Assembly (NCBI RefSeq): GCF_036962705.1
Contig: NZ_JBALOQ010000003.1
Coordinates: 124,001-188,000, forward strand
DNA from: Ferdinandcohnia sp036962705
Lineage (GTDB): Bacteria; Bacillota; Bacilli; Bacillales; Bacillaceae_L
Length of the DNA stretch: 64,000 nt
Direction: 5' to 3'
Notes under the pieces: generated by a model
The model's database searches: none
Told to the model about the DNA's origin: nothing
The model's input: the letters and a program-made list of their open reading frames with translations, nothing else
Shown here: piece by piece, positions 26,960 to 34,956 of the stretch
How positions within the stretch are numbered: position 1 is the first letter of the stretch
How the letters are laid out: every line of letters begins with the position of its first letter
Position numbers and translations under genes: made by a program

Positions 26960-27214
26960 TATTATCAAATGCGCCTTGGCGTATTTGCGCCCAGATTATT
27001 TTGGCCCACACGTTGTGGGTCACAAAGACGTTGCCACAGGATGTGGCGTTCTTAGTCTTTGATCATAAACTCGAAAAACTTCCTTTGAAATATCTGAGGC
27101 ATCCGCCGGAGGCTTTAACTTTATTCAGTCTCTTATAAAATTCCAACTGACTTAAATACTTTTTATCACATTTATCCCTTTTAAAAGCAGTGACTTGTGC
27201 TGAATAAAGTTAAA
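26960..27214 (-). repeat. Structured multi-hairpin intergenic element between ylmE and sepF
   Basis: A perfect 15-bp inverted repeat (27114-27128 TTTAACTTTATTCAG; 27200-27214) encloses 71 bases, and its outer arm reaches into the ylmE stop codon. Next to it lie tandem small hairpins: GCCACA/TGTGGC (27033-27047), CCCACA/TGTGGG (27005-27019) and AATGCGCC/GGCGTATT (26968-26985). The segment is more GC-rich than its surroundings and has no credible gene. I recognise the block order as resembling a dispersed Bacillus intergenic repeat, but only one copy is in this window. Confidence 0.6.
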
Positions 27215-27887
27215 ATTCCTTACCAACTAATGAAGTACCTATTCGTATGAAGGTAGCTCCTTCTTCAATTGCAATTTCGTAATCATTCGACATACCCATA
27301 GATAGTTCTGTACATGGTGCATCTGGGAAACCTAGAGCTTGTACATTATCTCTTAGCTTTCGAAGACTTTGGAAGCATTCACGAATCTTGTTTTTGTCTT
27401 CAGTTAATGGAGCCATTGTCATTAATCCGACAACTTCAATAGAAGGGAATTTTTCCAATTCATTTATGAAAGGCTCAATTTGTTCCGGTATCATTCCATG
27501 TTTGGACTCCTCTCCAGACACATTAACTTGTACAAAACATTTTATTTTTCTGCTAGCCCGCTTATGTATTTCCTCTGCTAAGGTAATTCGATCAAGTGAA
27601 TGAATGTAATCCACCTTATCGATGATGTTTTTTACCTTTCTTGTTTGAAGCGAACCGATAAAATGCCAGGTCGGCTCGTCTCCAATCTCCTCTCGTTTCT
27701 TTAACAGACCGTCATCACGATTTTCTCCAATATGCTGAATACCTACTTCAATTGCTTCTTTCGCAGTTTCAACACTTACATATTTCGTAACTGCAATTAT
27801 TGAAACAGCGTCTGCAGAACGGTTTGAACGTTTACATGCTAGTTCAATGTTTTCATGTATGTTTAAAAGATTTTCTTTTATGCTCAT
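27210..27887 (-). CDS. ylmE: YggS/YlmE family PLP homeostasis protein
   Basis: Single-domain fold III protein that binds pyridoxal phosphate and keeps free PLP balanced. The 225 residues show the PLP lysine in SIIAVTKYVSVETAKEA (about 36), HIGENRDDGLLKK, WHFIGSLQTRKVKNI, the hallmark MGMSNDYEIAIEEGATFIRIG and a short tail. ATG 27887 follows GGAGGAC. Its stop codon is the edge of the intergenic repeat. Between pgeF and sepF as in other Firmicutes. Confidence 0.95.
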   Translation of the reverse strand: MSIKENLLNIHENIELACKRSNRSADAVSIIAVTKYVSVETAKEAIEVGIQHIGENRDDGLLKKREEIGDEPTWHFIGSLQTRKVKNIIDKVDYIHSLDRITLAEEIHKRASRKIKCFVQVNVSGEESKHGMIPEQIEPFINELEKFPSIEVVGLMTMAPLTEDKNKIRECFQSLRKLRDNVQALGFPDAPCTELSMGMSNDYEIAIEEGATFIRIGTSLVGKEF

Positions 27888-27894
27888 TTAAAAA

Positions 27895-28716
27895 TTAGTC
27901 CTCCTTAAAGCCAATAAAACTCATCATTCTTCCCGTCTTCCCGGCATCCCTTCGATGCGAAAAGAAGAGCTGATTCTCACAAGATGTACAATACGAGGAA
28001 ACTTGAATATTTTCAGGAGGAATTCCTGCTCTAACCATTAGCTGGTAGTTCAGCTCTTTTAAATCTAGCCGATACTGGTTATGACCTATTTTATCGTATG
28101 GTTTTGAATCGACATGGTCCAAACCTTTTACGAAATTCATAACGTAATCATCAACAATGTAGCAGCATTTACCAATTGATGGTCCGATGAGAGCTTGGAT
28201 TTCATCTGGCCTGACATCTTCAGCTCCCCAAGCTCTAACCATTTCACCAGCAATATCCTGAACAGTTCCCTTCCATCCCGCATGCGCAATCCCAATGATT
28301 TGTTTCGAAGGTGTAAAAAAATAAAGTGGAACACAGTCCGCAAAGCACAGGGTTAACAGAATATTCTTCTCAGCCGTATATAATCCATCAGTATCCTTGA
28401 TGCTATCTTCGTATGTAAAAGTGCCTACACCAAGATCATTTTTTGTGACCTTAGCAATTTTATTTTTATGTGTTTGTTCAGAGCATACCCAGGTTTCAAG
28501 CGGAAAATGAAGATTGTCTGCAAGTTTCTTACGATTGGAGATAACTAAAGTTTTCTCATCATTAACATGCAGCCCTAGATTGAGGGATTCATATTCCGCT
28601 TTACTTTCTCCACCATTTTTAGTCGTAAACCCAACAACCAGTTTTTCTGAAAACTTTCTTAGGGTCCGGACCTCTAAAACCTGTTCTGATTCCTGAATAA
28701 ATGGTTCAAGCTTCAT
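27895..28716 (-). CDS. ylmD: PgeF/YlmD, multicopper-oxidase-like peptidoglycan editing factor
   Basis: Family members are cytoplasmic enzymes that prevent or clear wrongly made muropeptides (L-Ser in place of L-Ala) or act as purine nucleoside phosphorylases. The 273 residues include the metal-binding LCFADCVPLYFF and IAHAGWKGTVQDIAG and the C-terminal FFSHRRDAGKTGRMMSFI. ATG 28716 is chosen because AAAGGATG precedes it by about seven bases; the longer reading from a TTG adds nine non-conserved residues. It lies eight bases before ylmE. Confidence 0.94.
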   Translation of the reverse strand: MKLEPFIQESEQVLEVRTLRKFSEKLVVGFTTKNGGESKAEYESLNLGLHVNDEKTLVISNRKKLADNLHFPLETWVCSEQTHKNKIAKVTKNDLGVGTFTYEDSIKDTDGLYTAEKNILLTLCFADCVPLYFFTPSKQIIGIAHAGWKGTVQDIAGEMVRAWGAEDVRPDEIQALIGPSIGKCCYIVDDYVMNFVKGLDHVDSKPYDKIGHNQYRLDLKELNYQLMVRAGIPPENIQVSSYCTSCENQLFFSHRRDAGKTGRMMSFIGFKED

Positions 28717-28740
28717 AACAACATCCTTTATTCGCATGTT

Positions 28741-28764
28741 CAACCCAGATTACGAAACGGGTTG
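28741..28764 (-). other. Hairpin just upstream of ylmD
   Basis: CAACCC (28741-28746) and GGGTTG (28759-28764) form a 6-bp stem with a 12-nt loop. No T run follows on the minus strand, so it is not a clear terminator. Confidence 0.4.
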
Positions 28765-28871
28765 ACAGTATTTTATTTTTTTGAAAAATGAACCCTTCTC
28801 CTGCCTATTTTATCACATCTTGGCAAAAGAAAGGAGAATATGTTAGGAAAAATGTCAAAATTTAGCCGTGC

Positions 28872-29117
28872 TTATTCTATATTATTATGTGATCTTACTA
28901 AAATGACATCCTTACCGACTTTTATAATATTCTTCCATGGAATAACAACCTCTTCATCGCGCCCAAATAAACCTAATACTTTTCCATACCCGCCAATAAC
29001 AATGGATTCGATTTTACCTGTTGTTAGGTTAATATCGATATCACCAATATTGCCAAGTCTTTTTCCGTCGACAACACTTACTACATCCTTTGCCTGAAAA
29101 TCAGAAATTTTCACCAT
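28872..29117 (-). CDS. ylmC: YlmC/YmxH family sporulation protein (PRC-barrel)
   Basis: An 81-residue PRC-barrel-like protein: ISDFQAKDVVSVVDGKRLGN, then GDIDINLTTGKIESIVIGGY and a VVIPWKNIIKVGKDVILV end. The YlmC/YmxH family is found in spore formers and is expressed in sporulation, with no defined function. ATG 29117 follows GGAGGCGG. In B. subtilis ylmA lies between sigG and ylmC; here nothing does. Confidence 0.92.
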   Translation of the reverse strand: MVKISDFQAKDVVSVVDGKRLGNIGDIDINLTTGKIESIVIGGYGKVLGLFGRDEEVVIPWKNIIKVGKDVILVRSHNNIE

Positions 29118-29216
29118 ATTCTCCGCCTCCTTATAGTAAACTATATGACTGGCTCACCGTCTTTTATGAGACAAAAATAGACGGGTTGGAATACAACTCG
29201 ATCGTTGACGAAAAAA

Positions 29217-29241
29217 AGACATTCGAATGATACGAATGTCT
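29217..29241 (-). terminator. Terminator after sigG
   Basis: A 9-bp stem (AGACATTCG / CGAATGTCT, 29217-29225 with 29233-29241) and 7-nt loop is followed by TTTTTTT on the minus strand. Confidence 0.88.
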
Positions 29242-29295
29242 AGTTATTTCACCTTATTCATGCTATAACTTGTCCACAAAATGGGTTCACTCCCA

Positions 29296-30078
29296 TTAAT
29301 TGTGGATATTCTTATTCATTTGTTTAATTGCTGCTTTTTCAAGACGTGAAACTTGAGCTTGAGAGATTCCGATTTCTTCAGCAACTTCCATTTGCGTTTT
29401 TCCTTGAAAAAATCGTTTGCGAAGGATTAATTTCTCACGATCATTTAATCGTCTCATTCCTTCTTTTAAGGCAATCTCTTCAATCCAATTAGAATCGCGA
29501 TTCCGCTCATCACTTAGTTGGTCCACCACATAAATAGGATCTCCGCCATCATTATAAATAGGTTCAAATAATGATACAGGGTCTTGAATCGCATCAAGTG
29601 CAAAGACGATTTCTTCATGTGGCACTTCAAGCACCTTAGCGATCTCCTCTGCTGTTGGTTCCCTCGATGTTTCACTCATTAAACGCTCTCTTACTTGCAA
29701 TGCCTTATAGGCAATGTCCCGCAGTGAGCGCGACACCCTGATAGGATTGTTGTCTCGTAAATAGCGCCGAATTTCACCGATGATCATTGGAACCGCATAG
29801 GTGGAGAATTTTACGTTTTGACCGAGATCAAAATTGTCGATCGATTTCATTAGGCCGATACAACCGACCTGAAATAAATCATCCACAAATTCTCCTCTGT
29901 TGTTGAAACGTTGAATTACACTGAGAACAAGTCGTAAATTTCCATTTACGAGCTTATCGCGGGCTGACAAATCGTCACCACTTTGCATTTGTCTAAATAA
30001 TTGCCGCATCTCTTCGTTTTTTAATACTGGAAGCTTTGAAGTATCAACACCACAAATTTCTACTTTATTTCGAGTCAA
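29296..30078 (-). CDS. sigG: RNA polymerase sporulation sigma factor SigG
   Basis: Late forespore sigma factor that drives spore-protective and germination genes. Read from TTG 30078 the protein is 260 residues, the same as B. subtilis SigG, and matches its start (TRNKVEICGVDTSKLPVLK). Sigma region 2 (NLRLVLSVIQRFNNRGEFVD, DLFQVGCIGLMKSIDNFDL), region 3, and region 4 (GKTQMEVAEEIGISQAQVSR) are all present. AGGAGGGAAAGAA precedes the TTG, while the longer in-frame reading adds 30 unrelated residues. It follows sigE. Confidence 0.96.
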   Translation of the reverse strand: MTRNKVEICGVDTSKLPVLKNEEMRQLFRQMQSGDDLSARDKLVNGNLRLVLSVIQRFNNRGEFVDDLFQVGCIGLMKSIDNFDLGQNVKFSTYAVPMIIGEIRRYLRDNNPIRVSRSLRDIAYKALQVRERLMSETSREPTAEEIAKVLEVPHEEIVFALDAIQDPVSLFEPIYNDGGDPIYVVDQLSDERNRDSNWIEEIALKEGMRRLNDREKLILRKRFFQGKTQMEVAEEIGISQAQVSRLEKAAIKQMNKNIHN

Positions 30079-30114
30079 TTCTTTCCCTCCTAACAGGAGT
30101 TGCTGTACAAAGTT

Positions 30115-30143
30115 AAGTATCTCCGTTAGAGGGAAAAATATGC
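30115..30143 (-). promoter_or_regulatory. SigF/SigG-like promoter before sigG
   Basis: GCATA (30143-30139), 17-base spacer, GATACTT (30121-30115) on the minus strand resembles the SigF/SigG pattern. In B. subtilis sigG is read first by SigF and then by SigG itself. Confidence 0.45.
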
Positions 30144-30221
30144 ATTTTGAATTCACAACTATTTCCAAAGAAGGTGAAAAAAAACAAAAAAATCAACAGC
30201 TATCAAGAAAAAAATTTTAAT

Positions 30222-30941
30222 TTACACCATTTTATTAAATTCTTTACGAAGTCGTTTTATGATTCGTTTTTCCAGCCTTGAAATATAGGACTGTGAAATT
30301 CCAAGCATGTCTGCAACATCTTTTTGTGTCTTTTCCTCGCCACCAATTAATCCGAAGCGAAGTTCCATAATTTGTTTTTCACGGTCATTAAGCTGATGAA
30401 GAGCTTTTACTAATAATTTACGGTCGACGTTTGCTTCTAAATCCTTTGTAATAATGTCTTCCTCTGTTCCTAGAACATCAGAGAGTAATAATTCATTGCC
30501 ATCCCAATCAATATTTAATGGCTCATCGAAGGACACCTCAGACCTAATTTTATTATTACGGCGTAAATACATTAAAATCTCATTTTCTATACATCTAGAA
30601 GCATAAGTGGCGAGTTTAATTTTCTTTTCAGGATTAAATGTATTCACTGCTTTAATCAAGCCGATTGTTCCAATACTTATTAAATCCTCAATATTAATCC
30701 CAGTATTTTCAAATTTTCTCGCGATATACACTACAAGTCTTAAGTTTCTTTCAATCAAGATTGACCTGGCAGCCTTGTCACCGCTAGGAAGCTTGTTTAA
30801 TAGGACCTCTTCCTCATCCTTTGACAGTGGTGGTGGTAATGCCTCACTTCCACCAATATAATAGATCTCATCCGTTTTTAAGCCTAATTTTATTAAAAGC
30901 TTATACCACCAATATGTAAGTTTTAATTTTAATTTTGCCAC
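30222..30941 (-). CDS. sigE: RNA polymerase sporulation sigma factor pro-SigE
   Basis: Early mother-cell sigma factor made as an inactive membrane-associated precursor. The 239 residues start with the hydrophobic pro-sequence (KLKLTYWWYKLLIKLGL) ending near DEIYYIGGSEALPPPLS, where SpoIIGA cuts. Region 2 (RNLRLVVYIARKFENTGINI, GTIGLIKAVNTFNPEKK) and region 4 (KTQKDVADMLGISQSYISRL) follow. The start is GTG at 30941 after GGGAGAAC. It lies 76 bases after its protease gene spoIIGA in the same operon. Confidence 0.97.
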   Translation of the reverse strand: MAKLKLKLTYWWYKLLIKLGLKTDEIYYIGGSEALPPPLSKDEEEVLLNKLPSGDKAARSILIERNLRLVVYIARKFENTGINIEDLISIGTIGLIKAVNTFNPEKKIKLATYASRCIENEILMYLRRNNKIRSEVSFDEPLNIDWDGNELLLSDVLGTEEDIITKDLEANVDRKLLVKALHQLNDREKQIMELRFGLIGGEEKTQKDVADMLGISQSYISRLEKRIIKRLRKEFNKMV

Positions 30942-31017
30942 AGGTAAGTTCTCCCTTCTAATTTGTAAAATGTGTGAGTATGATATTTATAGGAATGTGT
31001 ATCGTTCATTTCTCCCA

Positions 31018-31944
31018 TTAAGAGGCTGTCTTGATGGAGGATGAAATAAGCATTTTCGGATGGACGATGCAATCATATTCCCCATCTGTAGACAATATTG
31101 TATGGTTGAAGGCAACAAGGCCTTTTTTCACGATATTTTCTTCATTTCCTTGATAGATCGTAATTTGGTCTGGCTTAACTGCAAGTAGAAATTGATGCTC
31201 TTGTCCAACCCCCCGATACGGAATAAGTCTTACACGGCTTTCCCATTTATGAGACTCTGTTGATGTGTCATTCGTTAATAACTCGATATTCTTGGATTGC
31301 TCGATTAATGTTCGAGGAAATAGCTCTTCATATTTCGTTGTGTCTAAAATCATAACCGGGCTTTTTGTAATCGGATCAAATAATTGATTTCCACTGTCAA
31401 CCAAACCTTTTAATTGTAAAGTGACATCATCTATTTCAAGCTTCACATCAACAATCTGGTCATAGAAAACTTGTTTTGTTTCGATGTCCGCTATTCTATT
31501 TTTAGAAAAATACCATAAGAGAGGAAAACCGATTAATACAAATCCCCAACTAATTGGATTACCATAACCTCTAGATTGCGTAAGGATTGTGCCATCAAAA
31601 ACTTGAACATCAAATTCTAAGAAATAATGGACCCCTATCATTCCACCTCCAATCATGAAAGTAGCAAAATAAAAGGTTAATAGCCCCTGTATAAAATATC
31701 GAAATCGTTTATAACCAAAAGCAACTCCTACAATTACGATTGAAAAGAGTAGTTTTGTAAAAGGGTGTGACCCAATTGCTGCAAAAGGAGAAACCACGAT
31801 CAGGACTACTAAAGAACCAATAAAAGCACCAAGTAAGATTCGCCATTTAATAATCTTACGTTTTAAAATCAGTGAAGTTAAAAGTAACAATAAGCCATCA
31901 AAGAAGAAGTTTAATAACCAGATTACATCTAAATAAATGGACAA
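31018..31944 (-). CDS. spoIIGA: SpoIIGA, pro-SigE processing membrane protease
   Basis: Septal membrane aspartic protease that activates pro-SigE after a forespore signal (SpoIIR). The 308 residues have five membrane segments in the first 160 residues (SIYLDVIWLLNFFFDGLLLL onward) and a C-terminal protease domain with the catalytic motif LKGLVDSGNQLFDPITK and IPYRGVGQEHQFLLAVKPD. The start is TTG at 31944 after AAAGGAGAAATAGG. A GTG 27 bases upstream has its Shine-Dalgarno overlapping it and lacks family support. Confidence 0.94.
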   Translation of the reverse strand: MSIYLDVIWLLNFFFDGLLLLLTSLILKRKIIKWRILLGAFIGSLVVLIVVSPFAAIGSHPFTKLLFSIVIVGVAFGYKRFRYFIQGLLTFYFATFMIGGGMIGVHYFLEFDVQVFDGTILTQSRGYGNPISWGFVLIGFPLLWYFSKNRIADIETKQVFYDQIVDVKLEIDDVTLQLKGLVDSGNQLFDPITKSPVMILDTTKYEELFPRTLIEQSKNIELLTNDTSTESHKWESRVRLIPYRGVGQEHQFLLAVKPDQITIYQGNEENIVKKGLVAFNHTILSTDGEYDCIVHPKMLISSSIKTAS

Positions 31945-32018
31945 CCTATTTCTCCTTTCACCAATAGTCACTCCTTTTTTTCAATCGTAATTAACGTAAA
32001 CTAGTTAGCTTAAAAGAT

Positions 32019-32052
32019 AGTATATAGTACATCTAATATGGAAGTCTGTCAC
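32019..32052 (-). promoter_or_regulatory. spoIIG promoter with 22-bp spacing
   Basis: On the minus strand GTGACA (32052-32047), a 22-bp spacer and TATACT (32024-32019). B. subtilis spoIIG is known for a SigA promoter with this abnormal 22-bp spacing that needs phosphorylated Spo0A. A Spo0A-box-like TGACAAA lies at 32104-32098, about 45 bases upstream of the -35. Confidence 0.75.
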
Positions 32053-32154
32053 TTCATGCCGATAATAAAAGAGAAATTTTGAAAGATTAGTTCTTATTTT
32101 GTCAGTTTGTTTAGAATAAAGAAGCAATGGAATAAAATGGGGGATAAAAAGAAA

Positions 32155-32189
32155 AAAGGCATTCGACAATTCGGTTGTCAAATGCCTTT
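32155..32189 (-). terminator. Terminator after ftsZ
   Basis: A 14-bp stem (AAAGGCATT.GACA arms, 32155-32168 with 32176-32189, one mismatch) is followed by TTTC on the minus strand. It separates ftsAZ from the spoIIG promoter. Confidence 0.85.
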
Positions 32190-32211
32190 ACTATATGTTG
32201 GAGGTTTTTTA

Positions 32212-32331
32212 TGTCTAGCTCCAGGCGCCATCGGCTCTATGGTCTAACCCATCGCTTCTGAAGGCAAACTGGCGCCTTCTGTCAGCGCTGTTCTTATGCT
32301 TGCCGCCGATATGCGGGCGCCTTACGCTTTT
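32212..32331 (+). repeat. Dispersed GTCTAG/GCGCC repeat, copy 2, abutting ftsZ
   Basis: The plus strand starts GTCTAGCTCCAGGCGCC, has AAGGCAAACTGGCGCCTTCT in the middle, TTCTTATGCTTGCCG later, and ends GCGGGCGCCTTACGCTTTTC. These blocks match copy 1 at 486-664 in order. It begins only a few bases past the ftsZ stop codon and is transcribed as the ftsZ 3' UTR. The many GGCGCC words could pair with each other. The remaining part of this 391-base gap (31945-32335) holds the ftsZ terminator and the spoIIG promoter. Confidence 0.65.
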
Positions 32332-32335
32332 CTAT

Positions 32336-33493
32336 TTACCCTCTTCTTTTACGGTTACGTAAGAATGTTGGGACATCGATTTCATCTTCAACATGAACTG
32401 CCCCACGTGTATTTACTTCCTGTACTGGCTCCTCACGCTTCACTTCTCTTCTTGGTGCTACCTGTACCTGTGGTTGTTGTTGTGGCTGTGGTTTAGCACC
32501 ATATGAAGGACGTGATGGACGTGCTGTTGGTTCAACCACTGCCTCCTGAAAGCCTGTAGCAATGACTGTTACAACAATTTCTTCTTTCAAGTTTTCATTG
32601 ATAACAGATCCAAAAATCATGTTAACTTCTTGGTCTGATGCTGTTGCAACAATATCGGCAGCTTCTTGAACTTCATAAAGACTAAGGTTTGTTCCACCTG
32701 TGATGTTCATAAGGACACCTTGTGCACCATCAATTGAAGTTTCAAGCAATGGACTTGAAATAGCCTTTTTAGCAGCTTCTGCAGCACGATTTTCACCAGT
32801 TGCAACACCGATACCCATAAGTGCAGAACCTTTATTAGACATAATTGTTTTTACGTCAGCAAAATCAAGATTGATTAATCCAGGAACAGCGATTAAGTCA
32901 GAAATACCTTGTACACCTTGACGTAATACATTATCGGCTTCACGGAATGCTTCAAGCATTGGTGTATTTTTGTCCACAATTTCAAGTAGACGATCATTTG
33001 GAATGACGATCAAAGTGTCTACTGATTCTTTCATTGCAGCTATACCGCCAGCAGCTTGTGTTTGACGCTTTCTACCCTCGAATGTGAATGGTCTTGTAAC
33101 TACACCTACTGTTAGAGCACCTAAATCCTTTGAAATTTGTGCAATCACAGGGGCAGCACCTGTACCTGTTCCACCACCCATACCAGCAGTTACGAATACC
33201 ATATCTGCTCCTTTAAGAGCTTCTTCGATTTGTTCTCTACTTTCTTCTGCAGCTTTTTTACCTACTTCTGGATTTGCTCCAGCACCTAAACCACGGGTTA
33301 ATTTCCCACCGATTTGCATTTTCACTTCAGCTTTTGAAAGATTTAAAGCTTGAGCGTCAGTATTAACCGCGATAAACTCAACACCTTGAACACCGTGCTC
33401 AATCATTCGGTTAACCGCGTTATTTCCACCGCCACCTACACCTATTACCTTTATAGTAGCTAATTGATCAACATTTGTATCAAACTCTAACAT
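32336..33493 (-). CDS. ftsZ: FtsZ, tubulin-like cell division GTPase
   Basis: Polymerises at midcell into the Z ring. The 385 residues open MLEFDTNVDQLATIKVIGVG, the GTP-binding GGGGNNAVNRMI follows (about 20-31) and the tubulin signature GGGTGTGAAPVIA is near residue 104. After the core a variable Q/R-rich linker (about 320-365) leads to the conserved C-terminal peptide DEIDVPTFLRNRKRRG, the docking site for FtsA, SepF and others. It lies 46 bases after ftsA. Confidence 0.98.
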   Translation of the reverse strand: MLEFDTNVDQLATIKVIGVGGGGNNAVNRMIEHGVQGVEFIAVNTDAQALNLSKAEVKMQIGGKLTRGLGAGANPEVGKKAAEESREQIEEALKGADMVFVTAGMGGGTGTGAAPVIAQISKDLGALTVGVVTRPFTFEGRKRQTQAAGGIAAMKESVDTLIVIPNDRLLEIVDKNTPMLEAFREADNVLRQGVQGISDLIAVPGLINLDFADVKTIMSNKGSALMGIGVATGENRAAEAAKKAISSPLLETSIDGAQGVLMNITGGTNLSLYEVQEAADIVATASDQEVNMIFGSVINENLKEEIVVTVIATGFQEAVVEPTARPSRPSYGAKPQPQQQPQVQVAPRREVKREEPVQEVNTRGAVHVEDEIDVPTFLRNRKRRG

Positions 33494-33539
33494 TATAAGA
33501 TCCTCCTAATTCGCAAATATACTTCTCTTGTAAACTGTG

Positions 33540-34832
33540 TTATTCAAAGAAGAGACCAAAAAACCTCTTTACCTTTTTCCCAATATTTTGTTCTTCTTTT
33601 GAGTTTTTAGGATGACTTTTCGCTTGAGGCTGTCTAGTTGGTCTTTTTTCATGACTTTCCACCTGGACCGTCGTGCTAATTTTTCTTCCTTGAACTCTTG
33701 CTTGTTCATATGCGAATTGCAATAGACCAACACCTGTTGCATATTGAGGTTCTCTGACGCCAATATAGTCAGGCTTTGCAATTCTAACATTACTTCGTAA
33801 TACAAGTTGAGATAGCTCTAATACTCCAGGCATATTTACAACTCCACCTGTAAGAACAAAGCCACCAGGAAGATCTCCTACACCCATTTTTTTAATTTCT
33901 TTTTGAACTAATAGTAAAATTTCTTCTAATCTTGCCTCGATGATTTCAGAAATTTCTAATTGGGTAAATTGTTCTTGTTGATCACTGCCAATAATTGGAA
34001 CATTAAATACTTCTTCATTAGAAGCATCATCGTAGAAGGCATGTCCATGTTTAATTTTAATTTTCTCTGCATCTTCAGTAGATGTGCGCAGACCAATTGC
34101 TAAATCCTTTGTAATATGGTCACCACCAACAGGTAAGACACTTGTTGCTTTTAAGTAACCATTATCGAAAAGAGCAATCGTAGTAGAGCCTCCTCCAATA
34201 TCAACGAGAGCAACTCCTAGGTTTTTCTCGTCATCTGATAATGAGATCGAACCCGACGCAAGTGGCTGTAAAGAAATTGCTGTGATATCAAGGCCTGCTT
34301 TTTCTACACAACGAAGGAGGTTATGTAAGATTGTGCGTGAAGTTGTTATAATAGTGCCTTCCACTTCAAGTCTAACACCTAGCATACCACGTGGATCACT
34401 AATTTCATCATATCCATCCACAATAAATTGATTTGGAATCATATCGATAATTTCTCTTTCAGGTGGAAGAGAAATAAATTGTGCGGCGTCAATTACACGT
34501 AAGACATCTTCATTGCTAATTTCACGGTTTTGACGAGACTCAGTAGAAACTGCCACAACACCGTGGGCATCCTGTAACTGTACATTAATCGCTGGAACAG
34601 ATACAACTACTTGATTAATAGAAATGCCCACCATTCTTTCTGCTTGTTCAACTGCCTTTTTAATAGAATGAACGGTTTCATCTATGTCTACAATTGAACC
34701 TTTTTTCAAACCTTCTGATTTAACATTACCCACACCTATTATATTAAGAGAATCATCAACCATTTCACCGATGATAACCTTAACATTGGATGTACCGATG
34801 TCAAGACTAACACATATTTCATTGCTGTTCAT
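33540..34832 (-). CDS. ftsA: FtsA, actin-like division protein
   Basis: Actin-fold ATPase that tethers FtsZ to the membrane. The 430 residues begin EICVSLDIGTSNVKVIIGEM (phosphate 1 motif); VALVDIGGGSTTIALFD (about 203-219) is phosphate 2 and GGFVLTGGVVNMPG the adenosine motif. A disordered basic linker (about 385-415) precedes the C-terminal amphipathic helix GKKVKRFFGLFFE that inserts in the membrane. ATG 34832 follows AAAGGAGGTG. Confidence 0.97.
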   Translation of the reverse strand: MNSNEICVSLDIGTSNVKVIIGEMVDDSLNIIGVGNVKSEGLKKGSIVDIDETVHSIKKAVEQAERMVGISINQVVVSVPAINVQLQDAHGVVAVSTESRQNREISNEDVLRVIDAAQFISLPPEREIIDMIPNQFIVDGYDEISDPRGMLGVRLEVEGTIITTSRTILHNLLRCVEKAGLDITAISLQPLASGSISLSDDEKNLGVALVDIGGGSTTIALFDNGYLKATSVLPVGGDHITKDLAIGLRTSTEDAEKIKIKHGHAFYDDASNEEVFNVPIIGSDQQEQFTQLEISEIIEARLEEILLLVQKEIKKMGVGDLPGGFVLTGGVVNMPGVLELSQLVLRSNVRIAKPDYIGVREPQYATGVGLLQFAYEQARVQGRKISTTVQVESHEKRPTRQPQAKSHPKNSKEEQNIGKKVKRFFGLFFE

Positions 34833-34890
34833 TCTGTGGCACCTCCTTTTTCACATAACACATTTAAATATTATTTCGAATAACAAAAGC

Positions 34891-34920
34891 TTTTTCATAT
34901 AAATTTTTGTATATGAAAAA
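34891..34920 (-). other. AT-rich hairpin before ftsA
   Basis: An 11-bp perfect inverted repeat (TTTTTCATATA / TATATGAAAAA, 34891-34901 and 34910-34920) with an 8-nt loop. It lies in the ftsA leader just downstream of a SigH-like promoter. Too AT-rich and poorly placed to be a clear terminator. Confidence 0.5.
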
Positions 34921-34949
34921 TATTCAACAACCATAGGGGTTTTCCCTTT
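34920..34949 (-). promoter_or_regulatory. SigH-like promoter before ftsAZ
   Basis: AAAGGGAAA (34949-34941), 12-base spacer, GTTGAATAT (34928-34920) on the minus strand. It fits the SigH pattern (RnAGGAwWW, 11-12, RnnGAATww) with one mismatch. B. subtilis ftsAZ has a SigH promoter raised at the onset of sporulation. Confidence 0.55.
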
Positions 34950-34956
34950 ATAAAAA

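Noticed and set aside
26960..27120. Tandem hairpins considered as a CRISPR-like array
   Set aside because: The hairpins differ in sequence and spacing; there are no identical direct repeats or cas genes.
26938..27138. 66-codon plus-strand reading frame through the ylmE-sepF repeat
   Set aside because: It runs through hairpins of the repeat, starts inside sepF, has no ribosome site, and looks like a chance translation of a non-coding element.
30190..30221. Possible terminator after sigE
   Set aside because: T/A-rich stretch without a usable stem; not enough to call.
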